Positions 1-8,345 of a stretch of 64,000 nucleotides of DNA are shown one piece after another. The notes under the pieces were generated by a model, which made no database searches, had not been told where the DNA came from, and saw only the letters and a list, made by a program, of their open reading frames with translations. The position numbers were made by a program, and so were the translations under genes. This stretch comes from Nocardioides sp. JQ2195 (GTDB lineage Bacteria > Actinomycetota > Actinomycetes > Propionibacteriales > Nocardioidaceae): assembly GCF_012272695.1 (NCBI RefSeq), contig NZ_CP050902.1, positions 3,410,001 to 3,474,000 on the forward strand, read 5' to 3'. Position 1 is the stretch's first letter, and the number at the start of each line of letters is the position of its first letter.

Positions 1-2086
1 CGAGGTCTCCGAAGTGCTCTTGCACCACTTGGTTGACGAGCTCGCTCGTGGACTGTGCATCGAGGTCTCCGACTAGGAAAGAGTGCTCGATCGTTTCAGA
101 AGCGTTTCCCGCGGCGTCGATTGCTTGAGCCTTGAAAACGTGTCTGCCAGTCGAACTAGGGGTCACCATAAAGTTGACGGGCGCTCCGGTTGTGGCCTGC
201 TCTTGTGGGGCCTGCTCATCTAGCCACGCTCTCACTTTGGTGCCAGTGCCCGATGGAGTTACCTCGAATGTGCCTTGCTCGTTGGCCGCGCCATTCCAAG
301 TGTTATCGGCTGGGTACACAGAGGACGTGATAGTCACGGGTTCGGGTGCTGTGGAATCCACTGTGAAGGTTAGTGCCCATCCTGCTCCTGAGTAGACAGA
401 CCCGTCGGTACCACGTGCTCGGACTTGGTACGTGTCCCCCTCAGTAAGTATTCCTTCGGGCACCTTGAATGAGGAGATCGACCCGTCAGCCGCGTTGGTA
501 CCAACACCTCTCGTGAATGGGATGAGGACAGTTCCCGCCTGGGTGACTTCGTACTGGGCAGACGACGTTCCTGGGTCCGCATCGGACACCTTCGTGGTGA
601 AAACCGGCGTTACGCTGCGCGTCCGCGTGACGGTGCCGATTTTGTTCGACTCACTGATGGATAGGGACGACGGGACGCCGGGATAGGAGTTGTAGGTGAC
701 ATCGATGTGGGGCCGGTTGTTTGGGTAGTTGGTGTAGTTGACAGATCGGTACCTGCGCCAAGAATTGTTGCTCGATTCGTTACCTGCCGCGAGCCGAATT
801 CCGTGGTTGGGGAAAGCCCCACTGGCCCATCCTGCAACAATGTTTGTGATATTCCACGTTGCGTCGCCGGCAGGGCACCCGTCAGCGCCCTTCGCGACCC
901 CGTAGTCGACAGATCCGGCGGAAGCGACGCTTGGCTGATTGCTCCAGGTCAAGTCGTCACCTAGCCAAGCATTGGTAATACGTGTTGCGCGGGTTGGGGA
1001 ATTGGCACATGTCGTCGAGTGAAAATTCCTCAGGACGAGTTTCGCCGACAGGATCTTTTTGCCTTCCCAACGCGCGGTGCCGTTGTCGAAGTGCATAAAT
1101 GCGCGCGATCGGGTCGTGCCTCCGTCATTGGTTCCGACACGGAGTTCTGGGCTGCTTGTCTGGCCCGTGGTGTACGTGCGGTTTTGAACCCATGCGTCGC
1201 CAGAGGCGAAGGTGGTGAACGAGGGGTCAACGACGACGGGGTATTCCGTGGCGGCGTCGGTCAGAAAGTCGCGGTTCGGTTTCAGATTGATCGTGGTTTG
1301 GTCGGTGCTCGCGCCGCTGAGGGTGGTGTCGACGGTCGCGGCGTTCCCAGGCTCGTCTCTGACGCCGTCTGAGGAGTCCCACATGACCGGCTGAGGCGCA
1401 GAGGCAGATAGGTCGTCATCCGGGGTGGAAACCTTGATCGCTCCCTGGGCGGTTTCGCGCACGTCGCCACCCTCGACGAGGACCGGTAGCACCAGCGGCT
1501 CGGTAGGGGCTTCTCGTAGGATGAAGTTGTAGGTGAAGCCTGTTGCGAGGGCCGTTACTTGGAGGTCCCCGCCCTCGATGACATCGGGGTATGTAGCCGT
1601 GGGTCCGTCCACAATGGGTTCTGGAAGCTGCTCGCCCCAACTCCACTCGATAGTCGAGTCTCCCTGAGAGAGAGTCGCAAAGGTCCTGCTCTGATCCGCC
1701 GGGAGCGCAACGTCAGCAACAGCGTATTTGGGAACGAGCACGTCTCCCCGCCGGACAAGGTGCGTATCCACGTCGTGCCACTCGCCGTCGTCAGACTTAA
1801 CCCAAACCGGCTCAGGGTGAGTCTGCGCAGTCCACGAGCCATCAGGATTCGCGAGAACACGAGAGAATTCGTCACGTTGGGACAGGTCTTCGACTGAGTG
1901 GCCAGTGAGTTTCGATTGAAGGCGTGCCTCTCCGGAATCCGGGGCCTCCGTGATCAATGGCTGTGCTTGGAGTTGGTCTGCCGCAACAGCTGTATCACCC
2001 GTGCCTGCAAATCCGACTGTTGTGACACCAGAAGCAAGGAGCAGAGCTGATGCGGCACCTGCGATGCCGAATCGTCGAAGTGTCAA
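1..2086 (-). CDS. Secreted DNRLRE-domain protein, 3' end beyond the left edge
   Basis: An uninterrupted frame runs from a TTG at 2086 to the window edge, giving 695 codons. There is no nearby in-frame ATG; a GGGGGA ribosome site six bases upstream supports the TTG start. The protein opens with a signal peptide (LRRF, then an Ala/Leu-rich stretch ending AVAADQ). Residues about 282-462 form a DNRLRE/CBM96-like region: VVDPSFTTF, a WVQNR...SSPELRVG segment, LTWSNQPSV, and a closing RPHIDVTYN. Fibronectin/Ig-like repeats follow (FTVDSTAPEPV). In Actinobacteria this N-terminus commonly fronts very large RHS/YD-repeat or polymorphic-toxin proteins, so the missing part may carry such repeats; that is inference. 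GC content and codon choice are clearly lower than in the neighbouring housekeeping genes, which suggests acquisition. Confidence 0.85.
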   Translation of the reverse strand, partial: MTLRRFGIAGAASALLLASGVTTVGFAGTGDTAVAADQLQAQPLITEAPDSGEARLQSKLTGHSVEDLSQRDEFSRVLANPDGSWTAQTHPEPVWVKSDDGEWHDVDTHLVRRGDVLVPKYAVADVALPADQSRTFATLSQGDSTIEWSWGEQLPEPIVDGPTATYPDVIEGGDLQVTALATGFTYNFILREAPTEPLVLPVLVEGGDVRETAQGAIKVSTPDDDLSASAPQPVMWDSSDGVRDEPGNAATVDTTLSGASTDQTTINLKPNRDFLTDAATEYPVVVDPSFTTFASGDAWVQNRTYTTGQTSSPELRVGTNDGGTTRSRAFMHFDNGTARWEGKKILSAKLVLRNFHSTTCANSPTRATRITNAWLGDDLTWSNQPSVASAGSVDYGVAKGADGCPAGDATWNITNIVAGWASGAFPNHGIRLAAGNESSNNSWRRYRSVNYTNYPNNRPHIDVTYNSYPGVPSSLSISESNKIGTVTRTRSVTPVFTTKVSDADPGTSSAQYEVTQAGTVLIPFTRGVGTNAADGSISSFKVPEGILTEGDTYQVRARGTDGSVYSGAGWALTFTVDSTAPEPVTITSSVYPADNTWNGAANEQGTFEVTPSGTGTKVRAWLDEQAPQEQATTGAPVNFMVTPSSTGRHVFKAQAIDAAGNASETIEHSFLVGDLDAQSTSELVNQVVQEHFGDL

Positions 2087-2209
2087 CGAGATTCCCCCAT
2101 GAAAGTAGATGTAGGAGGAGAAGACTAGGCAAGACCTTCGACTTACCACTGCCAAACCGAGAAACCCGGTCAGAAAGACCATTCACGGACGGGCCCTCGC
2201 AGGCAAGTG

Positions 2210-2551
2210 TCAGGACTTGACAGAGCCTGCTCGGCTGAGCACTCGGTGGAGATGGTAGGCGAGAGGAAGACCCATAATCGCCACGGCTACGAGGAGTAGA
2301 CGCTCGGTGGAGGGCGCAACGACATAGTTCTCAGCAGGAACCTGAGCATCTGTGAGATTGTAAGTGCAGGTAGTTCCTGGCGGCAGCCAGCTCCGGCTTG
2401 CAGAACCATAAATTGAAGTCCCGGGTGCAAGTTCGCAGCCGGCCTCGCCGATAACAGTTGGTGCTAGCAAGCAGGCGATCACGTAGAGCACACTCACCGC
2501 CCACAGCAGGACTACGACAGCCACCAGCCAGCGACCCGGATAATTCTTCAC
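2210..2551 (-). CDS. Small two-helix membrane protein, unknown function
   Basis: 113 residues from a GTG at 2551, preceded by AGGA nine bases upstream. The frame stays open much further upstream, across the IS end, but that extension is low-complexity and arginine-rich and is not credible. One membrane helix follows KNYPGRW (WLVAVVVLLWAVSVLYVIA); a second lies near the C-terminus (LLLVAVAIMGLPLAYHL). Between them is an outside loop of about 50 residues with two cysteines (GCEL and TTCTYN) that could form a disulfide. It reads in the same direction as the DNRLRE gene 123 bp downstream, so the two may be co-transcribed. I do not recognise the family. The start is the least certain part. Confidence 0.55.
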   Translation of the reverse strand: MKNYPGRWLVAVVVLLWAVSVLYVIACLLAPTVIGEAGCELAPGTSIYGSASRSWLPPGTTCTYNLTDAQVPAENYVVAPSTERLLLVAVAIMGLPLAYHLHRVLSRAGSVKS

Positions 2552-3001
2552 GACAGGGATCCTGCCACGAAACCCGGCTGCGATAGCGAGATCCTTGGCG
2601 TTACTTCGGTAGCTCAGCCCAGGCTCCGCTCTAGGAGCTGCTTCAGCGCACGACCGACGGTCCTGTATTGGAGTCGAGCTCGACGTGTTGCTGCGGGGTT
2701 CGATTCGGCGGGTGGGTCCGGGCAATGGCCGTGCGTTCCTCCCGGCTGGAGCAGCCGAGGCCATGGATCGAGCGAGAACCTTGAAAAGCCTGCGTAGGGC
2801 CACCCCGTGACTTGGGCATGCGCGGCCTCGATGCCCTCGATGAGTAATGGGCGACAGGGTGTGTGCTCCCCGGCCGCCCGGCTTCGACGCCGCCGTCCCA
2901 TTGGTCAGAGGCGGCGCCGTGGGACGTCTCCGACCTTGCTGCTCCCAGGGACCCCGTCGAACCTTCGTGAGCAACAGGCGAGCCAGCGCTCGGTCGCAGT
3001 T
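2552..3001. other. 450 bp without a recognisable gene, next to the IS left end
   Basis: Several short overlapping frames are open on the minus strand but none resembles a known family and none has a clear ribosome site. None continues the intein/LAGLIDADG frame that meets the other end of the IS, so the missing half of that gene is not here. The stretch may be debris left by insertion and deletion. Confidence 0.4.
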
Positions 3002-3025
3002 GAGTCCCCGATAGTGGTGTAGCGC
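3002..3025 (+). repeat. IS256 left inverted repeat
   Basis: 24 bp ending in TAGTGGTGTAGCGC. The last 14 bases are identical to the right end read in reverse complement; the outer ten match at seven positions. Confidence 0.85.
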
Positions 3026-3127
3026 GGTCGCTGTCTTCGTGACCGGCGTGTATGTCGGACGTGGACGCGGCCACCGCGTGATCCTTCGAGTCAACCTTCC
3101 ACAGAATCCTCGAATGGAGTCATCACG

Positions 3128-4375
3128 ATGACCGCTCCCCACATTGTCGACCCTGCCGGCCTGCTCGGCGAAGCCCTCGCTGAGGCGAGTCCAGATCTCA
3201 TGCGCTCGCTGCTCCAGTCGATCATCAACACCCTGCTCAGTGCCGATGCCGACGCCGTGGTCGGTGCCGAGTACGGCCGCCCGACCCCGAGCCGGACCAG
3301 CCAGCGCAACGGTTATCGCCACCGCGACCTCGACACCCGCGTCGGCACCGTCGACGTCTCGATCCCCAAGCTCAGGAAGGGCACCTATTTCCCTGAGTGG
3401 CTCCTCGAGCGTCGCAAGCGCGCCGAGTCTGCGCTGATTACCGTCGTGGCCGACTGCTACCTCGCCGGGGTGTCCACCCGGCGGATGGACAAGCTCGTCA
3501 AGACCCTCGGCATCGACTCACTCTCGAAGTCCCAGGTCTCGCGGATGGCAGCTGAGCTCGACGAGCACGTCGAACAGTTCCGGCACCGGCCCTTGGATGC
3601 AGCGGGGCCGTTCACGTTCGTCGCCGCCGACGCGTTGACGATGAAGGTCCGCGAGGGCGGCCGTGTGATCAACGCGGTCGTCCTGGTCGCGACCGGCGTC
3701 AACGGCGACGGACACCGCGAGGTCCTCGGCATGCGCGTCGCGACGTCAGAGACCGGTGCGGCGTGGAACGAGTTCTTCGCCGACCTCACAGCCCGCGGCC
3801 TGAGCGGTGTCCGCCTCGTCACCTCCGATGCCCACGCCGGGCTGGTCGAGGCGATCGCGGCGAACCTGCCCGGCGCCAGCTGGCAGCGTTGCCGCACTCA
3901 CTACGCAGCGAACCTCATGTCGACCACACCGAAGACGATGTGGCCTGCTGTGAAGGCGATGCTGCACTCGGTCTACGACCAGCCCGACGCGCCCGCCGTG
4001 CACGCCCAGTTCGACCGGCTGCTCGACTACGTCGCCGACAAACTCCCTGAGGTCCACGAGCACCTCGACGGTGCCCGTGCCGACATCCTCGCCTTCACCG
4101 CGTTCCCGAAAGACGTCTGGACCCAGATCTGGTCCAACAACCCCGCCGAACGCCTCAACCGCGAGATCCGGCGCCGCACCGACAGCGTTGGGATCTTCCC
4201 CAATCGTGACGCCATCGTCCGGCTCGTCGGCGCCGTCCTCGCCGAGCAGACCGACGAGTGGGCCGAAGGCCGCCGCTACCTCGGACTCGAAGTCCTCACT
4301 CGCTGCCGCATCAACATCGTGCCCACCACCGAACCCGAGATCGGAGTCAACGACCTACCCGAACTGACTGCCTGA
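3128..4375 (+). CDS. IS256 (Mutator) family transposase
   Basis: 415 residues, the normal size for IS256 transposases, which move the element by a DDE reaction. The candidate triad is Asp in FVAADALTMK, Asp in LVTSDAHAGL and Glu in NNPAERLNREIRRRTDSV. The N-terminal zinc-less DNA-binding part (SQRNGYRHRDLDTRVGTVDV) and the SKSQVSRMAAELD helix-turn-helix are also present. The ATG lies 102 bp inside the left repeat. No frameshift or internal stop is visible. Its promoter is probably within the 100-bp leader. Confidence 0.93.
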   Translation: MTAPHIVDPAGLLGEALAEASPDLMRSLLQSIINTLLSADADAVVGAEYGRPTPSRTSQRNGYRHRDLDTRVGTVDVSIPKLRKGTYFPEWLLERRKRAESALITVVADCYLAGVSTRRMDKLVKTLGIDSLSKSQVSRMAAELDEHVEQFRHRPLDAAGPFTFVAADALTMKVREGGRVINAVVLVATGVNGDGHREVLGMRVATSETGAAWNEFFADLTARGLSGVRLVTSDAHAGLVEAIAANLPGASWQRCRTHYAANLMSTTPKTMWPAVKAMLHSVYDQPDAPAVHAQFDRLLDYVADKLPEVHEHLDGARADILAFTAFPKDVWTQIWSNNPAERLNREIRRRTDSVGIFPNRDAIVRLVGAVLAEQTDEWAEGRRYLGLEVLTRCRINIVPTTEPEIGVNDLPELTA

Positions 4376-4396
4376 ACCATCAACAAGGAGAACGCA

Positions 4397-4420
4397 GCGC
4401 TACACCACTACCCGGGACTT
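4397..4420 (-). repeat. IS256 right inverted repeat
   Basis: Reverse complement of the left end over the 14-bp core. It supplies the last codons and stop of the truncated minus-strand frame that enters it from 5089. Confidence 0.85.
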
Positions 4421-5089
4421 GACCGTTACGAGATCCTGGAGCTCATCGATCGCGTCGGACGAATCGAGGCAGATGGCCCAGCGGGGCAGGCCTGTCGTGC
4501 AGGTGTAGGCATCCAGAGCCGCGCCTTGCAGAAAGGTGAGCACCCGCTCGCGGGTAGATGCAGCGATGACCGGTGGTACACGCTTTTCTGACGCACGACC
4601 TCCGCATCCCAGCAACGCCAGAAACTCCACGAGCCGCTTGCTTGCAACATTGAAACCGGGACACTTGCCATTTTGATGGATGATCTGCCCTTGAAGGCCG
4701 AACGTAGCGAAGCACGCTTGTTGGACTCGCTCGAGGACGCTGTCGACGGAGTTGGTGATCACAACCGTCCAGTTGCACAGATTGCGGTGTCCTTCGGAGA
4801 AGTAGGCACCCAAGAACAGCGCCAAATCATCTGTGAGCGTCTTCGGGATTCGGATGGCCTTCTCCCTTCCACGGAGCGGCCGATCGACGGGACGCGGCAA
4901 CACCGCCGGTTCACTCGCCCACGCGCCTCCATAGCGAACGCCCACGTAGTCCCCCGGTTCAACGTCCCCAGCAGCGATCAGTCTGGGCACCTCGTCGCCG
5001 CCGGCTGAGACCAAGAGCTCAGCCGAAGGCGAGTATTCACGCAGTCCACGACCGCGGATGGCAAGAGCAACAGTTGATTCGAGCAGCAT
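4400..5089 (-). pseudogene. Intein / LAGLIDADG homing-endonuclease remnant truncated by the IS
   Basis: 229 codons. Residues about 90-220 carry the order of blocks seen in dodecapeptide intein endonucleases: LALFLGAYFSEGH (first LAGLIDADG helix), ASKRLVEFLALLGC with EKRVPPVI (block D), then VLTFLQGAALDAY (second helix) and CLDSSDAIDELQDL. Residues 1-70 look like the end of an N-terminal Hint splicing domain (PRLIAAGDVEPGDYVGV), but the first splicing cysteine and the block-B histidine are absent. The frame is cut by the IS right repeat, so the C-terminal splicing blocks are missing, and they do not reappear beyond the IS. It lies just downstream of nrdJ, and inteins often occupy ribonucleotide reductases; yet nrdJ here is uninterrupted. 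Either a free-standing endonuclease or a displaced intein is possible. Probably inactive. Confidence 0.7.
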
Positions 5090-5158
5090 GACGACTGCCG
5101 TTCTCGACCCCTGGGTGAATGTGTGTGTCGGTTCTACAGGAAGCCACCGACAACGCAG

Positions 5159-5192
5159 AACGGGCCCGACACTCAGTGGTGTCAGGCCCGTT
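5159..5192 (-). terminator. Terminator hairpin after nrdJ
   Basis: Two 14-bp arms (AACGGGCCCGACAC against GTGTCAGGCCCGTT, one wobble) around a six-base loop, starting 22 bp after the nrdJ stop. The tail is only weakly T-rich. Confidence 0.75.
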
Positions 5193-5213
5193 CGCAGGGG
5201 TCAGCTCAGTTGA

Positions 5214-8126
5214 TCAGCTGCAGCCGGAGGTGCTTCCGCAACCTTCGCACACGTGGCACGAGCCGGCGGGGCGCATCTTGGTGCCGCAGGTGAGGCAGAG
5301 CGGGCTGTCGATCGCCGTACCGCTGATCTTCTCGAGAAGCTCGGCGGAGGTGTGGGCACTCTGGGGTGCTTCGACGATCGTTGCCTCGACCGGGGCTTGG
5401 TTTCGAGACGCCTCGTTCCTCGGCTCCTCAACCACCGCAGAAGACGCCTCGTTCCTCGGCTCCTCAACCACCGGGGGCTCGACGAGCTCGGAGGCGCTAC
5501 CGGTCTCCTCGACCAGTTCGTAGGAACCGGTCTCGAGCTGGCGCTGACGCTCCTCGGCGGAGTAGATGCCGAGAGCCGAGCGGTCCTCGAAGGACATGTA
5601 GTCCAGGGCCAGACGGCGGAAGATGTAGTCCATGATCGACTGCGCCATCCGCACGTCCGGGTCATCGGTCATGCCGGCCGGCTCGAAGCGCAGGTTGGTG
5701 AACTTCGAGACATAGGTCTCCAGCGGGACGCCGTACTGCAGGCCGATCGACACCGCGATTGAGAAGGCGTCCATCACACCGGCCAAGGTCGAGCCCTGCT
5801 TGCCCAGCTTGAGGAACACCTCACCGAGCTCCCCGTCGTTGTGGGCGCCCGAGGTCATGTAGCCCTCGGCACCGCCGACGGTGAACGACGTGGTGCGCGA
5901 CACGCGCGACTTCGGCAGGCGCTTGCGGGTCGGGGCGTAGACGACCTTCTCCACGACCTTCTCGACAACATCAGATTCCGTCTTGCTGTTCGAGTCGCTG
6001 CCCTTGTTCTCGCCCTTGCCTGACGAGAGCGGCTGACCCACCTTGCAGTTGTCGCGGTACACGGCCAGGGCTTTGATTCCGAGCTTCCAGCCTTGGAGAT
6101 AAACGTCTTCGATTTCCTCGACCGTCGCCTCCTCAGGAAGGTTGACCGTCTTGCTCACGGCCCCGCTCAAGAACGGCTGAGCAGCCGCCATCATTCGCAC
6201 GTGACCCATGGGCTTGAGCGCCCGGGCACCCATCGCGCAGTCGAAGATCTCGTAGTGCTCGGTCTTCAGACCCGGCGCGTCGATGACATGACCGTGCTCG
6301 GCGATGTAGGCAACGATCGCCTCGATCTGCTCGGGCTGGTAGCCCAGCTTCTTCAGCGCCCGCGGGATCGTCTGGTTCACGATCTGCATCGAGCCACCAC
6401 CGACGAGCTTCTTGAACTTGACCAGCGAGAAGTCCGGCTCGATGCCGGTGGTGTCGCAGTCCATCATGAAGCCGATGGTGCCGGTCGGCGCGAGCACGGA
6501 GGCCTGCGCGTTGCGGAAGCCATTGGCCTCACCGGTGGTGAGCACGTCGGCCCACGCCTGGGTGGCCAGCTTGTGCACGGCCAGGTCCTCGGTGTGCAGG
6601 GTGCGTACGGCGTCGTTGGCGGCCTGGTGCTTGCGCATGACCCGCTTGTGGGCGTCCGCGTTGCGCGCGTAGCCGTTGTAGGGACCGACGATGCCGGCGA
6701 GCTCTGCCGAGCGCTTGTAGGACTGGCCGGTCATCAGCGACGTGATCGCGGCAGCCATCGAGCGGCCACCGTCGGAGTCGTAGCCCAGACCCATCGCCAT
6801 CAGCAGCGCGCCCAGGTTGGCGTAGCCGATGCCGAGCTGGCGGTAGTTGCGGGTGGTCTCGCCGATCGGCTCCGTCGGGAAGTCGGCGAAGCAGATCGAG
6901 ATGTCCATCGCGGTGATGATCAGCTCGACGGCCTTCGCGAAGAGCGGGGCGTCGAAGGTGTCGTCGTCCTTGAGGAACTTCAGCAGGTTCAGCGACGCCA
7001 GGTTGCACGACGAGTTGTCGAGCGACATGTATTCCGAGCACGGGTTGGACGCGGTGATGCGGCCGGTCTCGGGGTTGGTGTGCCAGTCGTTGATGGTGTC
7101 GTCGTACTGCAGGCCCGGGTCGGCGCAGGACCAGGCGGCCTCGGAGATCTTGCGGAACAGGTTGCGGGCGTCGACGGTCTCGATGACCTCGCCGGTGCCG
7201 CGGGCCTTCAGGCCGAACTCGGTGCCGTCCTCGACCGCACGCATGAACTCGTCGGTGACGCGCACCGAGTTGTTGGCGTTCTGGTACTGCACCGAGGTGA
7301 TGTCCTTGCCACCGAGGTCCATGTCGAAGCCGGCGTCACGAAGCGCACGGATCTTGTGCTCCTCGTTCATCTTGGTCTCGACGAACTCCTCGATGTCGGG
7401 GTGGTCGACGTCGAGCACGACCATCTTGGCCGCACGACGCGTGGCGCCACCCGACTTGATGGTGCCGGCGGAGGCGTCGGCGCCGCGCATGAAGGAGACC
7501 GGGCCCGACGCCGTACCACCGGAGGAGAGGAGTTCCTTCGACGAACGGATGCGGGAGAGGTTGAGGCCGGCGCCGGAGCCGCCCTTGAAGATGAAGCCCT
7601 CTTCCTTGTACCAGTTGAGGATCGAGTCCATCGAGTCATCCACGGAGAGGATGAAGCAGGCGCTCACCTGCTGCGGGCTCGGCGTGCCGACGTTGAACCA
7701 GACGGGAGAGTTGAAGGAGAAGTACTGGTGCACCAGCAACCAGGTGAGCTCGTGCTCGAAGAGCTCGGCGTCGGCCTCGGAGGCGAAGTAGCCGTGCTCC
7801 TGGCCGGCGTCGGTGTAGGTGTTCACGACCCGGTCGATGAGCTGCTTGAGGCTCCACTCGCGGGCGTCGGTGCCGACGGCGCCGCGGAAGTACTTGGTGG
7901 TGACGATCGTGGAGGCGTTGACGCTCCAGAAGTCGGGGTACTCGACGCCACGCTGCTCGAAGACGGACTCGCCGGTCTTCCAGTTCGTCTGGACGACGTC
8001 GCGACGCTCCCACGTGATCTCGTCGTAGGGGTGCACGCCCTCGGTGCTGAAGACCCGTTCGATCTTCAGGCCCTTGCCCTTGCCGCCCTGCGCCTTTGCA
8101 GAGCCGCTGTTGACCGTCTCCGTCAT
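5214..8126 (-). CDS. nrdJ: Adenosylcobalamin-dependent (class II) ribonucleoside reductase
   Basis: 970 residues. It reduces ribonucleotides to deoxyribonucleotides with a B12-generated thiyl radical, working with or without oxygen. Family landmarks include SFNSPVWFNVG, FIFKGGSGAGLNLSRIRS, GGATRRAAKMVVLDVDHPDI, ITASNPCSEYMSLDNSSCN and SVLAPTGTIGFMMDCDTTGI. The C-terminus has a four-cysteine zinc-like tail (LTCGTKMRPAGSCHVCEGCG). The ATG at 8126 has GAGGAG just upstream; the frame is open further, to 8324, but there it only translates a 30-bp tandem repeat into a Pro/Thr/Ser-rich string. A linker near residues 890-915 contains two copies of VVEEPRNEAS encoded by a dispersed repeat. The gene follows nrdR on the same strand, probably as one operon under the NrdR boxes. 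Confidence 0.96.
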   Translation of the reverse strand: MTETVNSGSAKAQGGKGKGLKIERVFSTEGVHPYDEITWERRDVVQTNWKTGESVFEQRGVEYPDFWSVNASTIVTTKYFRGAVGTDAREWSLKQLIDRVVNTYTDAGQEHGYFASEADAELFEHELTWLLVHQYFSFNSPVWFNVGTPSPQQVSACFILSVDDSMDSILNWYKEEGFIFKGGSGAGLNLSRIRSSKELLSSGGTASGPVSFMRGADASAGTIKSGGATRRAAKMVVLDVDHPDIEEFVETKMNEEHKIRALRDAGFDMDLGGKDITSVQYQNANNSVRVTDEFMRAVEDGTEFGLKARGTGEVIETVDARNLFRKISEAAWSCADPGLQYDDTINDWHTNPETGRITASNPCSEYMSLDNSSCNLASLNLLKFLKDDDTFDAPLFAKAVELIITAMDISICFADFPTEPIGETTRNYRQLGIGYANLGALLMAMGLGYDSDGGRSMAAAITSLMTGQSYKRSAELAGIVGPYNGYARNADAHKRVMRKHQAANDAVRTLHTEDLAVHKLATQAWADVLTTGEANGFRNAQASVLAPTGTIGFMMDCDTTGIEPDFSLVKFKKLVGGGSMQIVNQTIPRALKKLGYQPEQIEAIVAYIAEHGHVIDAPGLKTEHYEIFDCAMGARALKPMGHVRMMAAAQPFLSGAVSKTVNLPEEATVEEIEDVYLQGWKLGIKALAVYRDNCKVGQPLSSGKGENKGSDSNSKTESDVVEKVVEKVVYAPTRKRLPKSRVSRTTSFTVGGAEGYMTSGAHNDGELGEVFLKLGKQGSTLAGVMDAFSIAVSIGLQYGVPLETYVSKFTNLRFEPAGMTDDPDVRMAQSIMDYIFRRLALDYMSFEDRSALGIYSAEERQRQLETGSYELVEETGSASELVEPPVVEEPRNEASSAVVEEPRNEASRNQAPVEATIVEAPQSAHTSAELLEKISGTAIDSPLCLTCGTKMRPAGSCHVCEGCGSTSGCS
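5407..5473 (-). repeat. 36-bp in-frame tandem repeat inside nrdJ
   Basis: A 31-bp core read on the minus strand (GGTGGTTGAGGAGCCGAGGA then ACGAGGCGTC) occurs twice, 36 bp apart, and encodes VVEEPRNEAS twice. The second copy runs into TCGAAACC, matching the dispersed repeat also found in miaB. Confidence 0.8.
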
Positions 8127-8175
8127 GTCTCCTCTTTCCCGATCTCCGGCTGATGAACTTCTGGTCGTGCCTGGT

Positions 8176-8250
8176 GCTGGTGTGACTGGTGCTGGTGTGC
8201 TTGATGCTGGTGTGACTGGTGCTGGTGTGCTTGATGCTGGTGTGACTGGT
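8176..8250. repeat. 30-bp tandem repeat (2.5 copies) between nrdR and nrdJ
   Basis: Unit GCTGGTGTGACTGGTGCTGG plus TGTGCTTGAT at 8176-8205 and 8206-8235, then 15 bases of a third copy. It lies 50 bp upstream of the nrdJ start. The copies are identical, which points to recent slippage or expansion. Confidence 0.9.
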
Positions 8251-8345
8251 GATGTGGGTGTTGCTGCTGGGACCGCCGATGCGACGGATCCCTGAGTAGT
8301 GCGCCCGGCACGCAGCTTCCCCACTACGTGCCGGGCGGTCTGTGG

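Larger units (their letters stand above)
3002..4420 (+). mobile_element. IS256-family insertion sequence, complete (1419 bp)
   Basis: One transposase gene lies between two imperfect 24-bp terminal inverted repeats. Length, single DDE transposase and repeat size are typical for IS256. The transposase frame and both ends are intact, so the element may still be active. I see no 8-9 bp target duplication: the bases just outside are TCGCAGTT on the left and GACCGTTA on the right. The right end lies inside the intein-like remnant on the minus strand. Confidence 0.9.

Noticed and set aside
2210..3322. 370-codon minus-strand frame crossing the IS left end
   Set aside because: Only the last 113 codons look like protein; the rest crosses the IS repeat and the transposase start in reverse.
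6093..8153. 686-codon open frame on the plus strand
   Set aside because: Antisense to nrdJ; its translation is the usual Arg/Val/Asp/Gly-rich shadow of a high-GC gene.
8176..8250. CRISPR array
   Set aside because: Repeats are directly abutting with no spacers; no array with unique spacers is seen anywhere in the window.
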